A stretch of 64,000 nucleotides of DNA, from positions 248,001 to 312,000 of the forward strand of contig WTXG01000029.1 in NCBI GenBank assembly GCA_022496185.1, written 5' to 3'. A program made the position numbers and the translations under genes. Below the pieces are notes generated by a model that was not told where the DNA came from, made no database searches, and saw nothing but the letters and a program-made list of their open reading frames with translations. This stretch comes from Multifurca ochricompacta. Taxonomy: Eukaryota; Basidiomycota; Agaricomycetes; Russulales; Russulaceae. Shown in pieces: positions 1-12,086 of this stretch (within the stretch, counting starts at the first letter, position 1; each line of letters opens with the position of its first letter).

Positions 1-52
1 TCCCGCTTTTTTCTTTTTTCTTTTTTTTTTTTTACTTCCGTTTGTCGCGACA

Positions 53-1765
53 ATGCTTCGGTATCCCACGCCTAGTGATCAGCGTTACGGCGATGCTGGT
101 AACCCCGCCATGGTGCAAGGCAGTATTTACTGGAACCCTGGAGGCCCCGACGGCTCACAGCCTGCCGTAAACCGCGACTCGGATGATCGCCATGGCCTTC
201 CGCGCCTACGCGCCAGTCAATTAATCACGTCCAGTTATGCACCCGCGACAACATACGCTGTTACACCGCCGCGCGACTCGTATACTGTCCACACCCAGAA
301 TCAGAGTGACTGTCCTGAACAATATGGGTATCCTCCACAACACTACCCTCCTGTTGTGAATTATTCTCTACCCCCATATGATTTCGCGGAATACCCTGTG
401 AGCTCACTTGTTTTTGTCCTCTGCTCATAGCATAGTCGAACATTCACCCCGTCTTGCTAACCCCCAGAAGATCACCTCAGATAGTGTCCAGCACCAGCAC
501 TGTGGGCAGTATCTACCACATCCCCCTGCGGCAAACCATTACGAGTATCCTCCCTCTGATCCTGCTGCTTTTCAACACACTACGTATGATCCCGTGGGAT
601 ACTTCGCCGCGAACGGTCAACCGTGTTCGCCACTTGAAGGTCAACATCAACATAGCCTGATTTCCGATCATCCATGTTACTTGGACTATGATGATTCCTT
701 TGAACATTACAACCACTTTACCCCCCACGCAATCCCTTCAATCCCCCCATCCTCGAGCTCTTCTGAACTTGGTCATGCCTCCTAGAGACCCCTTCGCCGG
801 AATCACAGCCCATCAGCCGTGCCTCAATCGCTCTTCCTAGCCTTCTCGCCGACTCTCCACCTGCCCCTAAACGTGATCCGTCTGAAACTGTAGTTGGATT
901 ACATCCCGTCAAAACCGAATATGGGATGACCACCAACGGCCAACTCTTTTCGCCAATGACACCACTGAATAGTCCACCGCTCACTGGTAAGCACGCGCCA
1001 TATTTGAAGGAGGAAAGTCAAGAGGAAGTGCATCATGGTGGACTCTCGATGCCACGCCCCTCTACTCCTGTGTACCCACATGGTCATCTGCATCACCGCC
1101 AGCGCACACACGAGTCGTTCCGTTTGGTGCAAGATCCCGCCGCCTACCCGGGATTTGCTTCACCACCCAAGGTCTGTTTCCCCTCCCTCCCCCCCATCTC
1201 ACGTATGCTATGGCTTACTCATATTTATTGGGGGAGGTAGAGACATCCCCCGCCTCCTTCCCTTGCTATACCTGGACCACTTGCCTATTCCCCTAATACG
1301 CGTATATCAACGCCACTCTCATCGTCATTCTCGTCTTCGGATGTCGGGACGCCAACTTCGACGATACACCTGCAGGACGCGGTGACTTGTACGTCTTCAC
1401 AAACACCGTCGACAGTGGTCCCGAACCCCAAGGCTGGACAAGGCGTGTTGAAGTTGCCGTCAACGAAGCGGAGTGCTCGGCGTAAACCTGCCATCGCCTG
1501 TTTGTTCTGCCGCGAGCGTAAGATTGCGTGCGGTGCGCCACCAGCTGGAAGCGCTGATACCACATGCAAGTGCGTTGTACCCGTCTGTCTGATCGGGGAA
1601 TTGAAGAGCTAACTCCGCTTTAGTCAATGTGCACGGCGCTCCCGCAAGTGTGAATACCCCACAATGTCCCGGCGTGGACTTCATAAACGTCGTGATAACG
1701 GCGGTGGTGGCGGGGGCGGTCACCTCAAAGAAACCGAGGATGGAGATTATGTGCCTGCTACATAG
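53..1765 (+). CDS. Zn2Cys6 fungal-type regulator with C-terminal zinc cluster
   Basis: Five coding blocks can be followed: 53-397, 468 to about 780, about 785-1171, 1241-1569 and 1624-1765. Introns 398-467, 1172-1240 and 1570-1623 have GT and AG ends and keep the frame. Most of the protein is low-complexity and rich in Pro, Tyr, Gln and Ser. The last two exons encode a canonical binuclear zinc cluster, C-x2-C-x6-C-x11-C-x2-C-x6-C (CLFCRERKIAC then CNQCARRSRKC), followed by a Gly-rich acidic tail. Such clusters bind DNA in fungal transcription factors; a cluster at the C-terminus rather than the N-terminus occurs in a basidiomycete subgroup. Between blocks two and three (about 743-785) the frame changes as if one base were missing, with no plausible intron, so a lost base near the C6 run is suspected. 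The target genes cannot be inferred. Confidence 0.72.
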
Positions 1766-1775
1766 TAAATAGTAT

Positions 1776-1970
1776 TTGATTCTTTACTCTTTCTCTCTCT
1801 CTCTCTCTCTTTCTATCTCTCTCCTCACACACACACTCTCACACACACATACTCTCTCTCTCTCTCTCTCACGCTCACACCCACACCCACACCCACACCC
1901 ACACCCAGACCTGCACACCCACACGCACCAATACACGCACCAACACACGCATATACACACACCCACGACG
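1776..1970. repeat. CT / CA / CCCACA microsatellite block
   Basis: Just after the zinc-cluster gene come (CT)n runs at about 1788-1815 and 1854-1870, interleaved (CA)n tracts, and CCCACA-type hexamers at about 1876-1906. Translations through it are low-complexity and are not taken as genes. Confidence 0.9.
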
Positions 1971-2119
1971 AGTCTGGCTTTAATGTTTCTATCAAGTCAT
2001 TGTATCTTGATCTCAAGTCTTCTTTTCATTTCGCTTTGCCTTAGCAATTGATCGATTGTATATAATGCTCGCACCGTCGCATCTCACTCAGTTTTGTTTT
2101 TTTGCTTTGCTTTGCTTTG

Positions 2120-2215
2120 GATCGTTTTCTTTTCTTTTCTTTTCTTTTGGTTGGGGTTTGGCCGCATTTTAATTGGCTCAATCGTATGTTACTTGTATAT
2201 ATATATATATATATC
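2120..2215. repeat. TTTTC and TA simple repeats
   Basis: A run of about five TTTTC units lies at about 2128-2150 and a pure (TA)n tract at about 2195-2214. No gene is seen between 1970 and 2498. Confidence 0.85.
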
Positions 2216-2498
2216 GAAATGGGAAATTGGAACTACTACTCTAGGCGGTGAGGAAGAATATATCTTCTTTCCTTGTCCTTTCATTGACTATAAAAAGGTG
2301 TGACTTGCCGTGGAGACCGGGTCTTTAAGAGGATGAAAGAGGGATCAGATATTCTATTCTAGGTGGGTCAAGCCAAGTTTGGTGAGTCCCGAATCTTCAT
2401 TTGGATTTGGATTTGGATTTGACTTGTCCTGTCCTGTCCTAGGCCTGTCACCAAAGTCACCAATTAGCAGGGAACCCGCGTTATCCATCGGTACCTCA

Positions 2499-3081
2499 AT
2501 GCAATGGACAAAGGACAAGGAGCTCGTTCAAGTTGGGGTTCATCCGCTCCCACTGACATCGTCGGTGTGTGCTCGAATATTAATAACAATTAATTAAACT
2601 ACCTGTGAATAAATTAAATTAAATTGTCTGTTAGAAGGTAGAAGGGTATAGAGAAATGGTGACTCACCTTGGGTGCTAAGCTAACTATCTTTCCCCATCC
2701 TTTCATCCTCAAATCAGCGCTGACCACCCCTCCAATCCGACTGCCCAACATTTCACGCTTATTGTTCAAGAGAACGGCCGCGTTGTCATCGAAGCGTACC
2801 CAACGACCATCCGGTCGACGAACCGGTTTTTTACACCGTACGATAACCGCACGACGGACGTCACCACGACGAACTTTTAGGACGTTAGAAACGGTTTGAG
2901 CACCGGAGGATATCGGTCTTGCGTGTTTTACGACGCAGATGATTTCGTCTCCGACGCTACCCCAACCATTGTTGACTTTATTCTTGAGTACATTGACGCA
3001 TTCGACAAGGAGAGCTCCAGAGTTGTCTATGACCTTTTGGTTTTGGTTGTTTTTTTTTTTTTGTTAACAACAAAGATTTAG
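2499..3081 (+). CDS. Uncertain small gene or gene remnant
   Basis: A possible two-exon gene starts at ATG 2499. The exon could run to 2566, with an intron at 2567-2717 (GTGTGC to AATCAG) and a second exon from 2718. The joined frame reads like protein (for example [20 protein letters not shown]) but meets TAG at 2878-2880. The same frame then stays open to about 3081 with sensible composition ([20 protein letters not shown]). This is either a short protein of about 76 residues or a longer gene with a nonsense change. No family is recognised. Confidence 0.25.
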
Positions 3082-3149
3082 ATGTGTTTTTAGTTGGGAT
3101 TATGTGCCGTACGTACGTTTAAAGTACCCTTGAGGCCAATCATCTACTG

Positions 3150-3380
3150 TGGGTTGGTTGGGTGTGGGTATGGGTGTGGGTGTAGGTTGTGGGTGAGGAG
3201 GAAAGGACAGTTCACGGGCCGCTAGAATTGAAATTTCCCACGAGCGATTTGGAAGAAGCGAGGAAGAGGAAGAAGTTCTCCTCTTTGTTTGTTGTGTTTT
3301 TTTAAATAATAATAATAAATATTTATAATATAATACATCATTTCTCTTCTTCTTCTTCTTCTTTCACTTATCTATTCACC
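3150..3380. other. Intergenic region upstream of hexokinase
   Basis: Contains GGGTGT-type imperfect repeats (about 3155-3195), an AT-rich stretch (3300-3335) and a CTT repeat (3345-3363). The AT-rich part may belong to the hexokinase promoter, but no defined TATA or initiator could be assigned. A further upstream coding exon between 3425 and 3599 cannot be excluded. Confidence 0.5.
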
Positions 3381-3599
3381 ATCTCTTGCTGCACCGCACT
3401 GACCAGACATATAAAAATCTCAGCATGCCGACCTCAAGACGTGGAAGTGGTAGCGTTACGCTGCCCACTGGGCAAGTTCTTGCTATTCACACTAGAACTC
3501 AAGATGAAGGGGATCTACCCCATGCAACCAAGAAGTGCGTTGACCGAGTTTGCCTAGTGGGAGATGATATCCGGATAGATACGAAAGTTCCCCAGAACC

Positions 3600-6040
3600 A
3601 TGGCCGATCATCTGAGGAAATACGAGACCATGTGCGCTTAAGCCGACTTTTTTTGTAATACAATCTCACTTATTTTTAAAAAAAAACAAAAAAAAAACAA
3701 AAAAACAAATCGGGGTGATTTTTACTAGCTTTACCCTCACACCTCAACGTATGCGAATAGTCGTTGAGGCTTTCAAGGAAACCTTAGAGTTGGGGCTTGA
3801 GAAACCGAAGCAGGTCGTGGTACGTTATCGCTCCGCCCCTACGATTGTTACCCCAGGATCGTGAGCGCCCTCCCACCCCCTTCCCACTTTCCCACCTTCC
3901 CCCAACCCTCACTTCAACCCTCACCCCCCACGCCCCCTGTTCCCCTCTTTACTTGATGGCCTTTGACATCGTTCATGAATCGCTTCTATGCGGCCATTGA
4001 GAGCCCGTTTGGGTATATGTTATGGCCAATCCTGTCACGGCAGGTGACCGAGGGAGGGGGCTAGCCCCGGCTTACCCGCACACGCACATAAAGAATACAA
4101 TCTTCCTAATCCTTGCTTTGCGACACCTTTCTTACGTGACATTAATGATTATATTTTTTTTGATAGCCAATGATTCCGACGTTTGTTTTTGACTGGCCAA
4201 CGGGAGAGGAGACGGGCGATTTCCTTGCCGTCGATCTCGGTAGGTATCTTTAAGCCGACGATGCTCCCCTCTCTCACTGGTTTGGATCTCGCCCTCCCTA
4301 GGTGGTACAAATCTGCGTGTCTGCCTCGTCACTTTACAGGGAAATGGAAAGTTCGAAATCACCCAGTCCAAATACCGCCTTACGGAAGAACAAAAGCAAG
4401 AAGATGGTCAGAAATTGTTTGACTTCTGTGCCGAATGTCTCAAAACCTTTATCGATACGAATCTTGGCGAGGGAACCGTGAAAGAGGGTGAGAAATTGCC
4501 GTTAGGGTTCACCGTGAGTATTCATTTCATCTTTTCGACCGGGCCTTATCACCTTCCTTGCTCCACCCAATTTCTTATTCCAGTGGCGCTGACTGTCTGG
4601 ACGTAAACACATCTAGTTCTCGTACCCATGCTCGTAAGTAGTGTCATTCCCCCCTCAAGCCAGTACCGTCCCCACATATGGAATTTTTGGGAAATAGGCA
4701 AGAACGCATCGATCACGGCGAACTCATTCGTTGGACGAAGGGTTTCGGCGCGACGAACACGGAAGGCCGAGATGTCGCTGCGATGTTCCGCGAGAGCTTG
4801 AAAACTCATGTAAGAAGAATAAGTTTCTCTCTCCGTGAATACTGACATGGGGCGTTTCAGAATGTGCCTGCAGAGCTGACCGCAATCATCAATGACACTA
4901 CTGGGACGCTCATCGCGTCATCGTACGTCAATCCGCGCACACGTATCGCAGTGATCTTTGGAACTGGCTGTAACGCTGCCTACATGGAACGCGTCGGTGA
5001 CATCCCAAAAATCAAAAACTTGGGCATCGACGACGAAGCACAAATGGCTATCAATTGTGAATGGGTATGTATAACCTGGGAACCAATCGAACGCGGCCCC
5101 CTCCTGATCATTTCCTTCTCAAAGGGAGCGTTTGATTCGTTCGAGCACGAACACCTTCCGAGGACGAAGTATGATCAGATAATAGATGAAACCTCGAATA
5201 AACCCGGTGAGCAAGCCTTTGAGGTACGCCCATGTCATATCGTAGTCCGCAACCCCTCCACCCCCTAACCTTCCTTCACTTTGATCACGAAGAAATTGAT
5301 CTCAGGTCGTTATCTTGGAGAAATCTTGCGCCTCGTCATCTGCGAGCTGATCGACGAAGGTGTACTTTTCCTGGGTCAGAACACGTACAAGATCGAAACA
5401 GCCTATGCGTTCGACACCGCGTTCCTCTCCCTCATGGAAAGTGACCCAACAGAGGAACTGTTGATGATCATCGGTATTTCACGCACTTCTTTGCGCTTGA
5501 GACGACGCTCGCCGAGCGCCAGTTCTTCCGTGCACTGGCCAAGCTGGTCGGACGCCGCGCTGCGAGATTGAGCGCGTGCGGGATCGCTGCGATTGTGAGT
5601 AGGATGGGTTACTTGGAAGAGGGATGCTCCGTTGGCGCAGATGGTTCTCTGTATAATGTACGTTTATCTGTTCGATCTCGTCAGCCGTACTGAGGTGCTG
5701 ACCGTGCGGGGGGCGGGTGGCGACATAGAAATACCCCGGTTTTGCGGATCGTGTGCACGAAGGTTTGCAAGACATCTTTGGTGATAAGGGCCGGTAAGTC
5801 GTCTCTTTTTATTGGGGACGAACATTCTGGACGAGCAAGATCTGATTTTAAAATTCCTCCTCAGCAATATCGTTACGTATCATGCGGAAGACGGAAGTGG
5901 TGTTGGGAGCGCCATCATTGCAAGTATGTGTACTCCCTTCCCCCATTCATTTCTTTTTTGATACGGCCGCCTCATCATCATCACCTTTGTCAGGCATGAC
6001 GAAGATCAGAAAAGACAAAGGGTTGTATGTCAATGTCTGA
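3600..6040 (+). CDS. Hexokinase (ATP:hexose 6-phosphotransferase)
   Basis: Phosphorylates glucose and other hexoses in the first step of glycolysis in the cytosol. Twelve exons were traced: 3600-3631, 3729-3819, 4167-4239, 4302-4513, 4617-4633, 4698-4809, 4861-5064, 5125-5223, 5293-5657, 5729-5793, 5865-5933, 5994-6040; one is a 17-nt micro-exon. Visible family motifs in order: TLTPQRMR, MIPTFVFDWPTG, the phosphate-binding DLGGTNLRVCLV, FSYPCSQ, the catalytic-Asp motif NDTTGTLIAS, FGTGCNAAY, GRYLGEILRLV, and the C-terminal adenosine-site region EDGSGVGSA ending TKIRKDKGLYVNV. Start ATG 3600 gives MADHLRKYE, which fits fungal hexokinases. Exon nine is 365 nt, one short of the 366 needed to keep phase: the frame slips at GGTATTTCACG (about 5473-5480), where one T seems lost. 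Given its essential role this is more likely a sequence error than a dead gene. Confidence 0.93.
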
Positions 6041-7921
6041 TCATCCGAGTTTCCCAATGATTAGCTGAAATATAAACCAAAAAAAAAACTATTAATTGAG
6101 AGTTGGGAAGGGAGCTCTCTGTTATGGAGTTACGTCGGTACATGACGTGGACTTTGTTTTTGTGTAGGATTAATGTGTGTAGTTAGTTTTTTTTTTTTTG
6201 CACAATTAGAGACAACGAAATCTGACCGTACCTTGCACAAAGAGATGGCAGTACCAAAGTACCAAAAGTACTGATTGAACTCTCAGACTCATCATCATCG
6301 CATCGCTCAACCATTTTTTTTATTCACCAAGAAGCAGAACGCTAGGAGGCTGTAAATACTTTTTTTTTTTTTCATTCATTACTTTACTTCACTTCCCCCC
6401 CCCACTTGGCCTCGGGCGGGCCCAAATGCCAACACATGCTCTTGTCGGTTCGACGCCTGACCTATCATTCATTCATTCATCATCATCATCACGCGGGCTT
6501 GTTTGCGTCAGCGTCATGATGAATAATCCACACAATATTTCGCTTTTCCTCCTCCCTTCCTTTTCCTCCATCTCCCAGTCAGTCTTTCTCCCCCGGGAAT
6601 TGCCCATTAAACCGACGGACGAGCGAGCGATACTCATCCTTCTCCGAGTGCTGACTTGGTCGACATGCTCCGTTCATGATATATATATATACTATTACTC
6701 ATGCTTGGTGCGATATATTTGAATGAAAGTTACACACATACCCTCTACCCCACCCTTCCGAGTCGGAGACTTAATCATCGTGCGTTGTGCCTATCCAACC
6801 CCCAGTTTATTTTATTTTTATTTTTATTTTTTGAGAAAGTTATCGTTGTTGGTGTTTTAAACCGTAGGAGAGGAGTTGAGTCGCCCCTGAACATTTGGCG
6901 GATCCTTGGATCTGGTCTGGTGCGCGTGAGGTTTGATGTTCATCTTGGGTGCCTACAACATTTTGGGATCCTAGATTAATCAAAAAGTTAACAACAAGGA
7001 TTTGTTATCCTTGTTAGTTCCTAGGTAGGAACCTTTCGTCAGTCTCAGCTGGTGTCCGATCACGTGATATAGTAAGCGAACGTTTTGGGGAGCGGGGCGG
7101 CTTATGATAGACCCTGGTGGTGCAAGTAACATTATGACGTAATGACCGACTCGAGAGTCCGGTTAGTTAGAACAACCCAATTAAACGAACTACTGTCCAT
7201 CAATGTCAATGCCATTGAAAAAAAAGAAGGGAGAAGAAAAAACTTACGGCTTAAGAAGCAGCACACATGGCTAGATGTGATTCCGAATACAACCCGAGTA
7301 CCGATTCGGAGGCAGGCACGCCTCCTCTTATGAGATATTTTCAAGAAAGTCTCGGAGTGTGTGGTATTTGCTGAGATATCAGGCAGCTTGATGTAGAGGG
7401 GGAAGCTCTCCGGGACATTGTAGTTCTTGCTCAAGACCTCGTGGCAGCATCACTATAACGCGGAGGGCGGGAATGACCCAGAATGGGGTTGGAGTAAGGG
7501 TTAGGGTTATGAGTTATTGTCTCACCTTCCTGGAGGGAGACATGGACAGTGAGAAGGTTTCTACCTCATCGGTGGAGACCATACCGCGCGTAATTGTGTA
7601 AAGATATCCCTCATGCATTCCGTAATTTGACATTGTACCGCCATGTCTGGTAAAAAAACAATTACGCTGTGCTCTAAATGTGCATGGACCACCTACGCTT
7701 GGACCACCTGTGTCGGAGGTGAACACGACACGGACCACCCACTTGGGTAGAATTTACCATAAACACCATAGATACCTTGTACGTCTATAATGTAAGAGCG
7801 AAAGATCCTAGCGCAAAACGCGTTACGACGGTGGCATTTGCAGTGCTATTAAGCTTGCAGCGCATACCATGGGAAGGATTAAAGTACCCCCACTTCCTTC
7901 CCCTCTCCATAGCATCGTTCT
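6041..7921. other. AT-rich non-coding region
   Basis: Homopolymer T runs, an ATTC repeat (6466-6480), a TA tract (6681-6692) and two small hairpins: the inverted AACAAGGAT/ATCCTTGTT pair at about 6992-7016 and GTTCCTAGGTAGGAAC at 7017-7032. Open frames here show no protein-like pattern on either strand. No gene is called. Confidence 0.6.
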
Positions 7922-9493
7922 ATGGGAGACATTTCAAGAGAGCGGGAATCATGGTGGGAGATGTGGGGAGAGACGACGGATATCGAGCCTGCGTCAACGG
8001 ACCTGTGTCTTTGTCTTTGGCCAGGTGCCGCAGGGTGTCCCCACTTTCCTGTCACAGCCCCAGGAAAGGCGTCCGCGGATTCACCGATGGCCAGCAATGG
8101 ACAACAATTGAGAACACAATTGGGTGGAGACTTTTGGTGTGTAAAAAGAGTTGTTCTGTACGAGAGAGCCCGCTCATCACCCGTCGCAGGTTCCCGAGCA
8201 AGGAATCAATGACTTCGCACAGCAGGCGGCACAGACCCCACTGCGCGAATAAGTGGTCACAAATGGACCATCGACCGCCACCCCTAATCCTAACCCTCAG
8301 AATCCGGTCCTCGACGAGTGGATGGTAAGCGCATACAGCGCATCGTGTTCATCGAGCTCCTCGTCAGAATCGTTGCCACCAGAAACACCTGTGGGCTTCG
8401 AATTTAGTGGTCGCGGCAATGAACCTCTCACCCTACCCAATCTAGACCTGCAGGTCGATAGCGACTCGTTATTTCTCTCGATCTCATCTCGATGGATAAC
8501 CATCCTACGGAGTTCTCGAACCCGCTTTCAGGAGAGTCACAGACCCTAACGCCCTAGCAAGAGTACCATCCCGAGTCAGCCGGAGTTGTCGTGTTGCGCC
8601 CTATGCCAAGTTGACTCCAAGTCAGCGCGTGAAAGCGAAGAGACACGAGAAAACCCCCAAAGCTGTACACCCCTGGATCGGCTGCCTATAGAGGGGTCGA
8701 CGCCTACTGTGAGATCGGTAGCCCTGGACACCTTAGTAATTCAACCTATCGAAGCGCCTCAGATCCTTGGCTGGAAGCCGACTGTGGAGAACTCGAGGAT
8801 TTGCAAACAGGCTGCTATGGCACTAGGATACCTTGGCATGGTCCCCATGGTGCGCAGTGCGCTATTCGTTACCTGCTCCAACATTCCACTTGAAAGATCC
8901 GTTGGCGCTAGTCCAAGCTCGAGAGTGCGTGAAGAAGTAGGATGCAAGAGCGACAGCGCGCCTCGGAGTCGATACCAGGGCGTGGGGTCATTTCCATGGA
9001 CTCTGGTTTCCAGGCTCCCGACGTTGCCGTCAACGGCGTGGCCCAGCGCCTCCCCCAGTTTAAATTTCCGTCCGTTATCCACAGCGCCAAAGCACTTGAA
9101 TATATGTCGGTGTCAGAGAATTTAACCGAGGTAAGCTCGGGGACAATCCTGGCACCGGCAACCGTCCGGGTCGTCCAAACTCCATCGGCGGAGCCTTCCA
9201 CACCAGTGCGTAAAACGCTAATTGACAGAGAATGGGCAGAATATATCTGCGAAGAGTGCACGAAACTGCAAGGCCGTGTGGTGAGTTTCAACTGCAGAAA
9301 GGACCTTAACCGGCATAGGTCGACGACCAAGGTTCACATGGCGCCGGCGGTTGCGATTTGCAGTTGTGGAAGGACGATTATGCGAAAGGACGCCATCAAA
9401 ATCCACCTCCAGCACTGCAAAGGGCAGGGGATAGTTTGGCAGCGGGATAACGGTAAGAAGAAGCGTAGGAGAAGAAGCGAGGAAGGAGAATGA
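7922..9493 (+). CDS. C2H2/C2HC-type zinc-finger protein (frame-damaged)
   Basis: Candidate start ATG 7922 (MGDISRERE). A first exon reads to about 8136, then a short intron (GTGTGTAA to CGTCGCAG at about 8187) leads into a Ser/Pro-rich region (SSSSSSESLPPETPVGFEF). The 3' part, 8942-9493, is open and encodes two atypical fingers: an ICEEC...HRSTTKVH unit, then CSCGRTIMRKDAIKIHLQHC (C-x-C-x12-H with a terminal His/Cys), followed by a KKKRRRRS tail that could be a nuclear localisation signal. A role as a DNA-binding regulator is inferred. The frame changes at about 8479, about 8550 and between about 8900 and 8990. Comparison with the partial copy at 21780-22478 supports lost bases at the first two. 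A UAA at about 8249 also interrupts the simple reading, so the gene is either multi-exon and mis-sequenced, or decaying. Confidence 0.5.
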
Positions 9494-11061
9494 TACAAAG
9501 GCTTAATGACGTTGGCGGACTCTGGGATGGGATGGACTTTGGCGACACTCACGGACGCCCCTTTTATATAGCCGTACCCTCCTCGTTGATTTACCAGCCT
9601 CATTCCCTTTTCAACAACAAATTTCCCGAGAAAGGCATTCTCTTCGATACCTTGTTTTCAGTTTTCGATAGCTATTTGGATCATACGGACGTCTTCGGCT
9701 TGTTATGAATGGTTATATTGTATTCATTTATTACTGTCCGTGTAACTGCAAAAGGCGTCCATTGTCGTTAACGAGCAAGAGCAATGGACACCGAAAGAGG
9801 AAACTTGAAGGGTGTAAACAGAACAAGGGATGTGGTTGAACTTGGTTGTCAGGGCCGAGAGTCTCAGTCTCAGCTCAGCTTTCGAGTTGGTTGTGATTAT
9901 GGTTAAATGGTTACATGGCTTGTCCTCACAAGATCATCAAGGTCGTCGACGTGAACGTGAAGCTCTGTGGTCGCTGTCGCTCGAATGTGACACGTGAGTC
10001 GCTCCGAAGTTAATCTCTCTCTCACACACACACACACACACTCTCTTTTTTATGGTTAACCCATTCACGCCTTCATTAACATGCGCCATTCTTTCAGTGT
10101 GCGAAAGTGCCACTCTCCATCGAATCGAATTATACTTCTTGGCGCCATCACAGCCACTTTTGTCGACACGTTTTGACACTGATAATTTTCGTAAATATCA
10201 CAAGCCGACACACCTTTCGAGCCCAGTTCTCCCTCAGCCCTCATATTTTGTTGTCTACCATCCCTGGGCATGCGCTTGGATAATGGTGTGCACAGGACCT
10301 AATGAAAGTGTTTGATCTACAAGACATGTAAAAGTCATGGGGCAGGTCAGAAACGTTCGGTCTTGGCGGCACGGCACGGTCACAGTGTCTCGTACTGTCT
10401 GGCTCTGAGCAGTACAACGGGGAACTTGATTGCTTCATGGTTGATATAGACCTCAAGGTGTTTCTCTACGCTGCCTTCACAATCACTTTACTAGTCAGGA
10501 TGAGCTAAGGAGAGGTTGACTAAAGCTGGGCCCGTATGTGTGGAAGTCATTCTAGTATGCTAATCCCGGACTCGACGCCGCGGACATCCTGTATTCTGGC
10601 GAACATGAGGGGTGGCAGGTAGCTACTTCAGTTGTGTGAACAGGCCATTGTAATTAGTAGTTTAAGGTAAAGTGTTGGCCAGCATTTTGCGTGATGGATG
10701 TCCACGATTAGGACCATATGGAGAGATGCCCCACTGTCTACTGCACCGACGACTGAAATACGGTGAGGGCTGCTCAGTCCCGTAGCAGGTATGGTTGGGT
10801 TTTCTACTCTGCTTCTTGTATGATCTCATCTTTGCTTCTTTCCATTGACCTGATACTGAGTTGTCTTTCTTAGAAAATATGCATAAACACATGTGTGCAG
10901 ACTGAGCGTATGGTATTGCAACGACACTAGGCACGGCCTTACTCCTTACAAAACCTCAATGGTCTACTGAAAGCAACCCGTATGAACCAAGTATGGCATG
11001 TACGCAACGACAAGCAGGGAGTCGCTCTTCCTTCGTCCCTGACCAATGAAAACGCGCCTTG
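9494..11061. other. Intergenic region with a CA microsatellite
   Basis: A (CA)n tract lies at about 10024-10042. I see no convincing coding exon on either strand; the ORFs are short and have no recognisable motif. Confidence 0.55.
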
Positions 11062-11175
11062 ACTGTTGTCATTCCCAAGCCTAATCAGCCAGACTACACC
11101 CTCCCCAAACCCACCGACCAATACTCCCTACTCAAGACCCTCATGAAACTACTTGAGAAATGTGTTGCTAAGTGT
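11062..11175 (+). mobile_element. LINE reverse-transcriptase fragment
   Basis: The plus-strand frame starting at 11062 reads TVVIPKPNQPDYT, then PTDQYSLLKTLMKLLEKCVAK. This closely follows the conserved start of the non-LTR retrotransposon RT domain (IPKPNKPDY...YRPISLL...KLLEKIVAKR). Only this scrap of about 38 codons is visible, so it is a relic. The flanks give no endonuclease or catalytic YxDD motif. Confidence 0.7.
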
Positions 11176-11224
11176 CTGACATGACATCGACACCTTAGGC
11201 ACACACTCTTCTGCACAGTTTGGT

Positions 11225-11545
11225 GCCTGTGCTTAAGGGTACTTGCGGGTATGGGTACAGGTTGTGTCCCATGTACCCGTGTGCGGATCCCTAATTACAC
11301 AACCTTATCTTTAACTTTTCCTGCAGGGTTTTCAGTCTTAGCAACTCAGTGTAGTAGTTACTATGTTCTTTGTAGTAGCTATGCTATTTAGGCAAGGGCC
11401 TGCCACATGTAATAAATTTGATTCCAAAAAAAAAAACCCCCAGGTAACCTTTACCCATGCTGAAGTGTTCAGGTATGTGCAGGTAGGGGTACAGGTATCA
11501 AAAGAAAATACCCAGGGGTTACCCCTGCCAATCACTATTTGTCCT
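11225..11545. repeat. GGGTAC-rich repeat, hAT-like end fragment
   Basis: Contains GGGTATGGGTACAGG-type motifs (11238-11260) and ends CAGGGGTTACCCCTGCCAATCACTA near 11541. The same end is found at the right terminus of the hAT-like element at 50192, and a related one near 49800. A matching left terminus and target duplication were not found, so this is probably a truncated relative. Confidence 0.5.
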
Positions 11546-11809
11546 GAATGAAGTCATTTATTTCCATGGAAGGGCAGAGTGTTGCATTTCCGTCATTGCA
11601 CTGATAGAACTCCTTTGTGCATTGGGAGTGTTTGGGGGTGTTGGTGTGTGGTTGAATGGCACAAGGATGGCGGACATGATGCATTTATTTTGTGGTATCT
11701 AAGCCTCCAGCCCAGCCGTGTCTCAGTGGTTCGGAAAAGCCGTGTGGACGACCCGCCCAGGCCTGACCTTGCATTCATGCACCCAAAATCGATGATTGGG
11801 GTGATTTTC

Positions 11810-12086
11810 TTTCCAAGTAAATCATGTTGTATTGCACGGGGGTCTACCTGCATCCTGGCTGTGCGTGGCATCCTGGACAGGCCATCGATAAAGGGCTGTG
11901 TTAACACATACTCCCAATGTCTTGCTGTGCTGCTGCTTCGATGCGCGTGTTTGAGGCGTGGCCTGACCTTCTTTCTGTCATGCCCAGAGTATTGCACCTC
12001 TTTGAACAACATCGCTCTGTCCTGACACTCCCTTTTTTCCAATAGCATAACTCGTCAGAGTTTACTGAATACTTTCGCATCGAAGT
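11810..12086 (+). repeat. Duplicated 5' flank of A-type CHAT genes
   Basis: This stretch matches 26093-26370 closely (only scattered substitutions noticed) and sits just upstream of A1 and A2. It therefore marks the left limit of the copied A-B block and presumably includes the A promoter. A CCAAT motif lies near 12040; no clear TATA box is seen. Confidence 0.75.

Noticed and set aside
1776..2051. 91-codon open frame
   Set aside because: It translates CT/CA microsatellites; there is no protein-like composition.
6426..6979. Short ORFs of 92-98 codons
   Set aside because: Low-complexity and homopolymer-rich, with no conserved motif and no splice context.
11593..12048. 151-codon minus-strand ORF upstream of A1
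   Set aside because: Its copy upstream of A2 is not conserved as a frame over the full length; it overlaps the shared 5' flank and has no motif.
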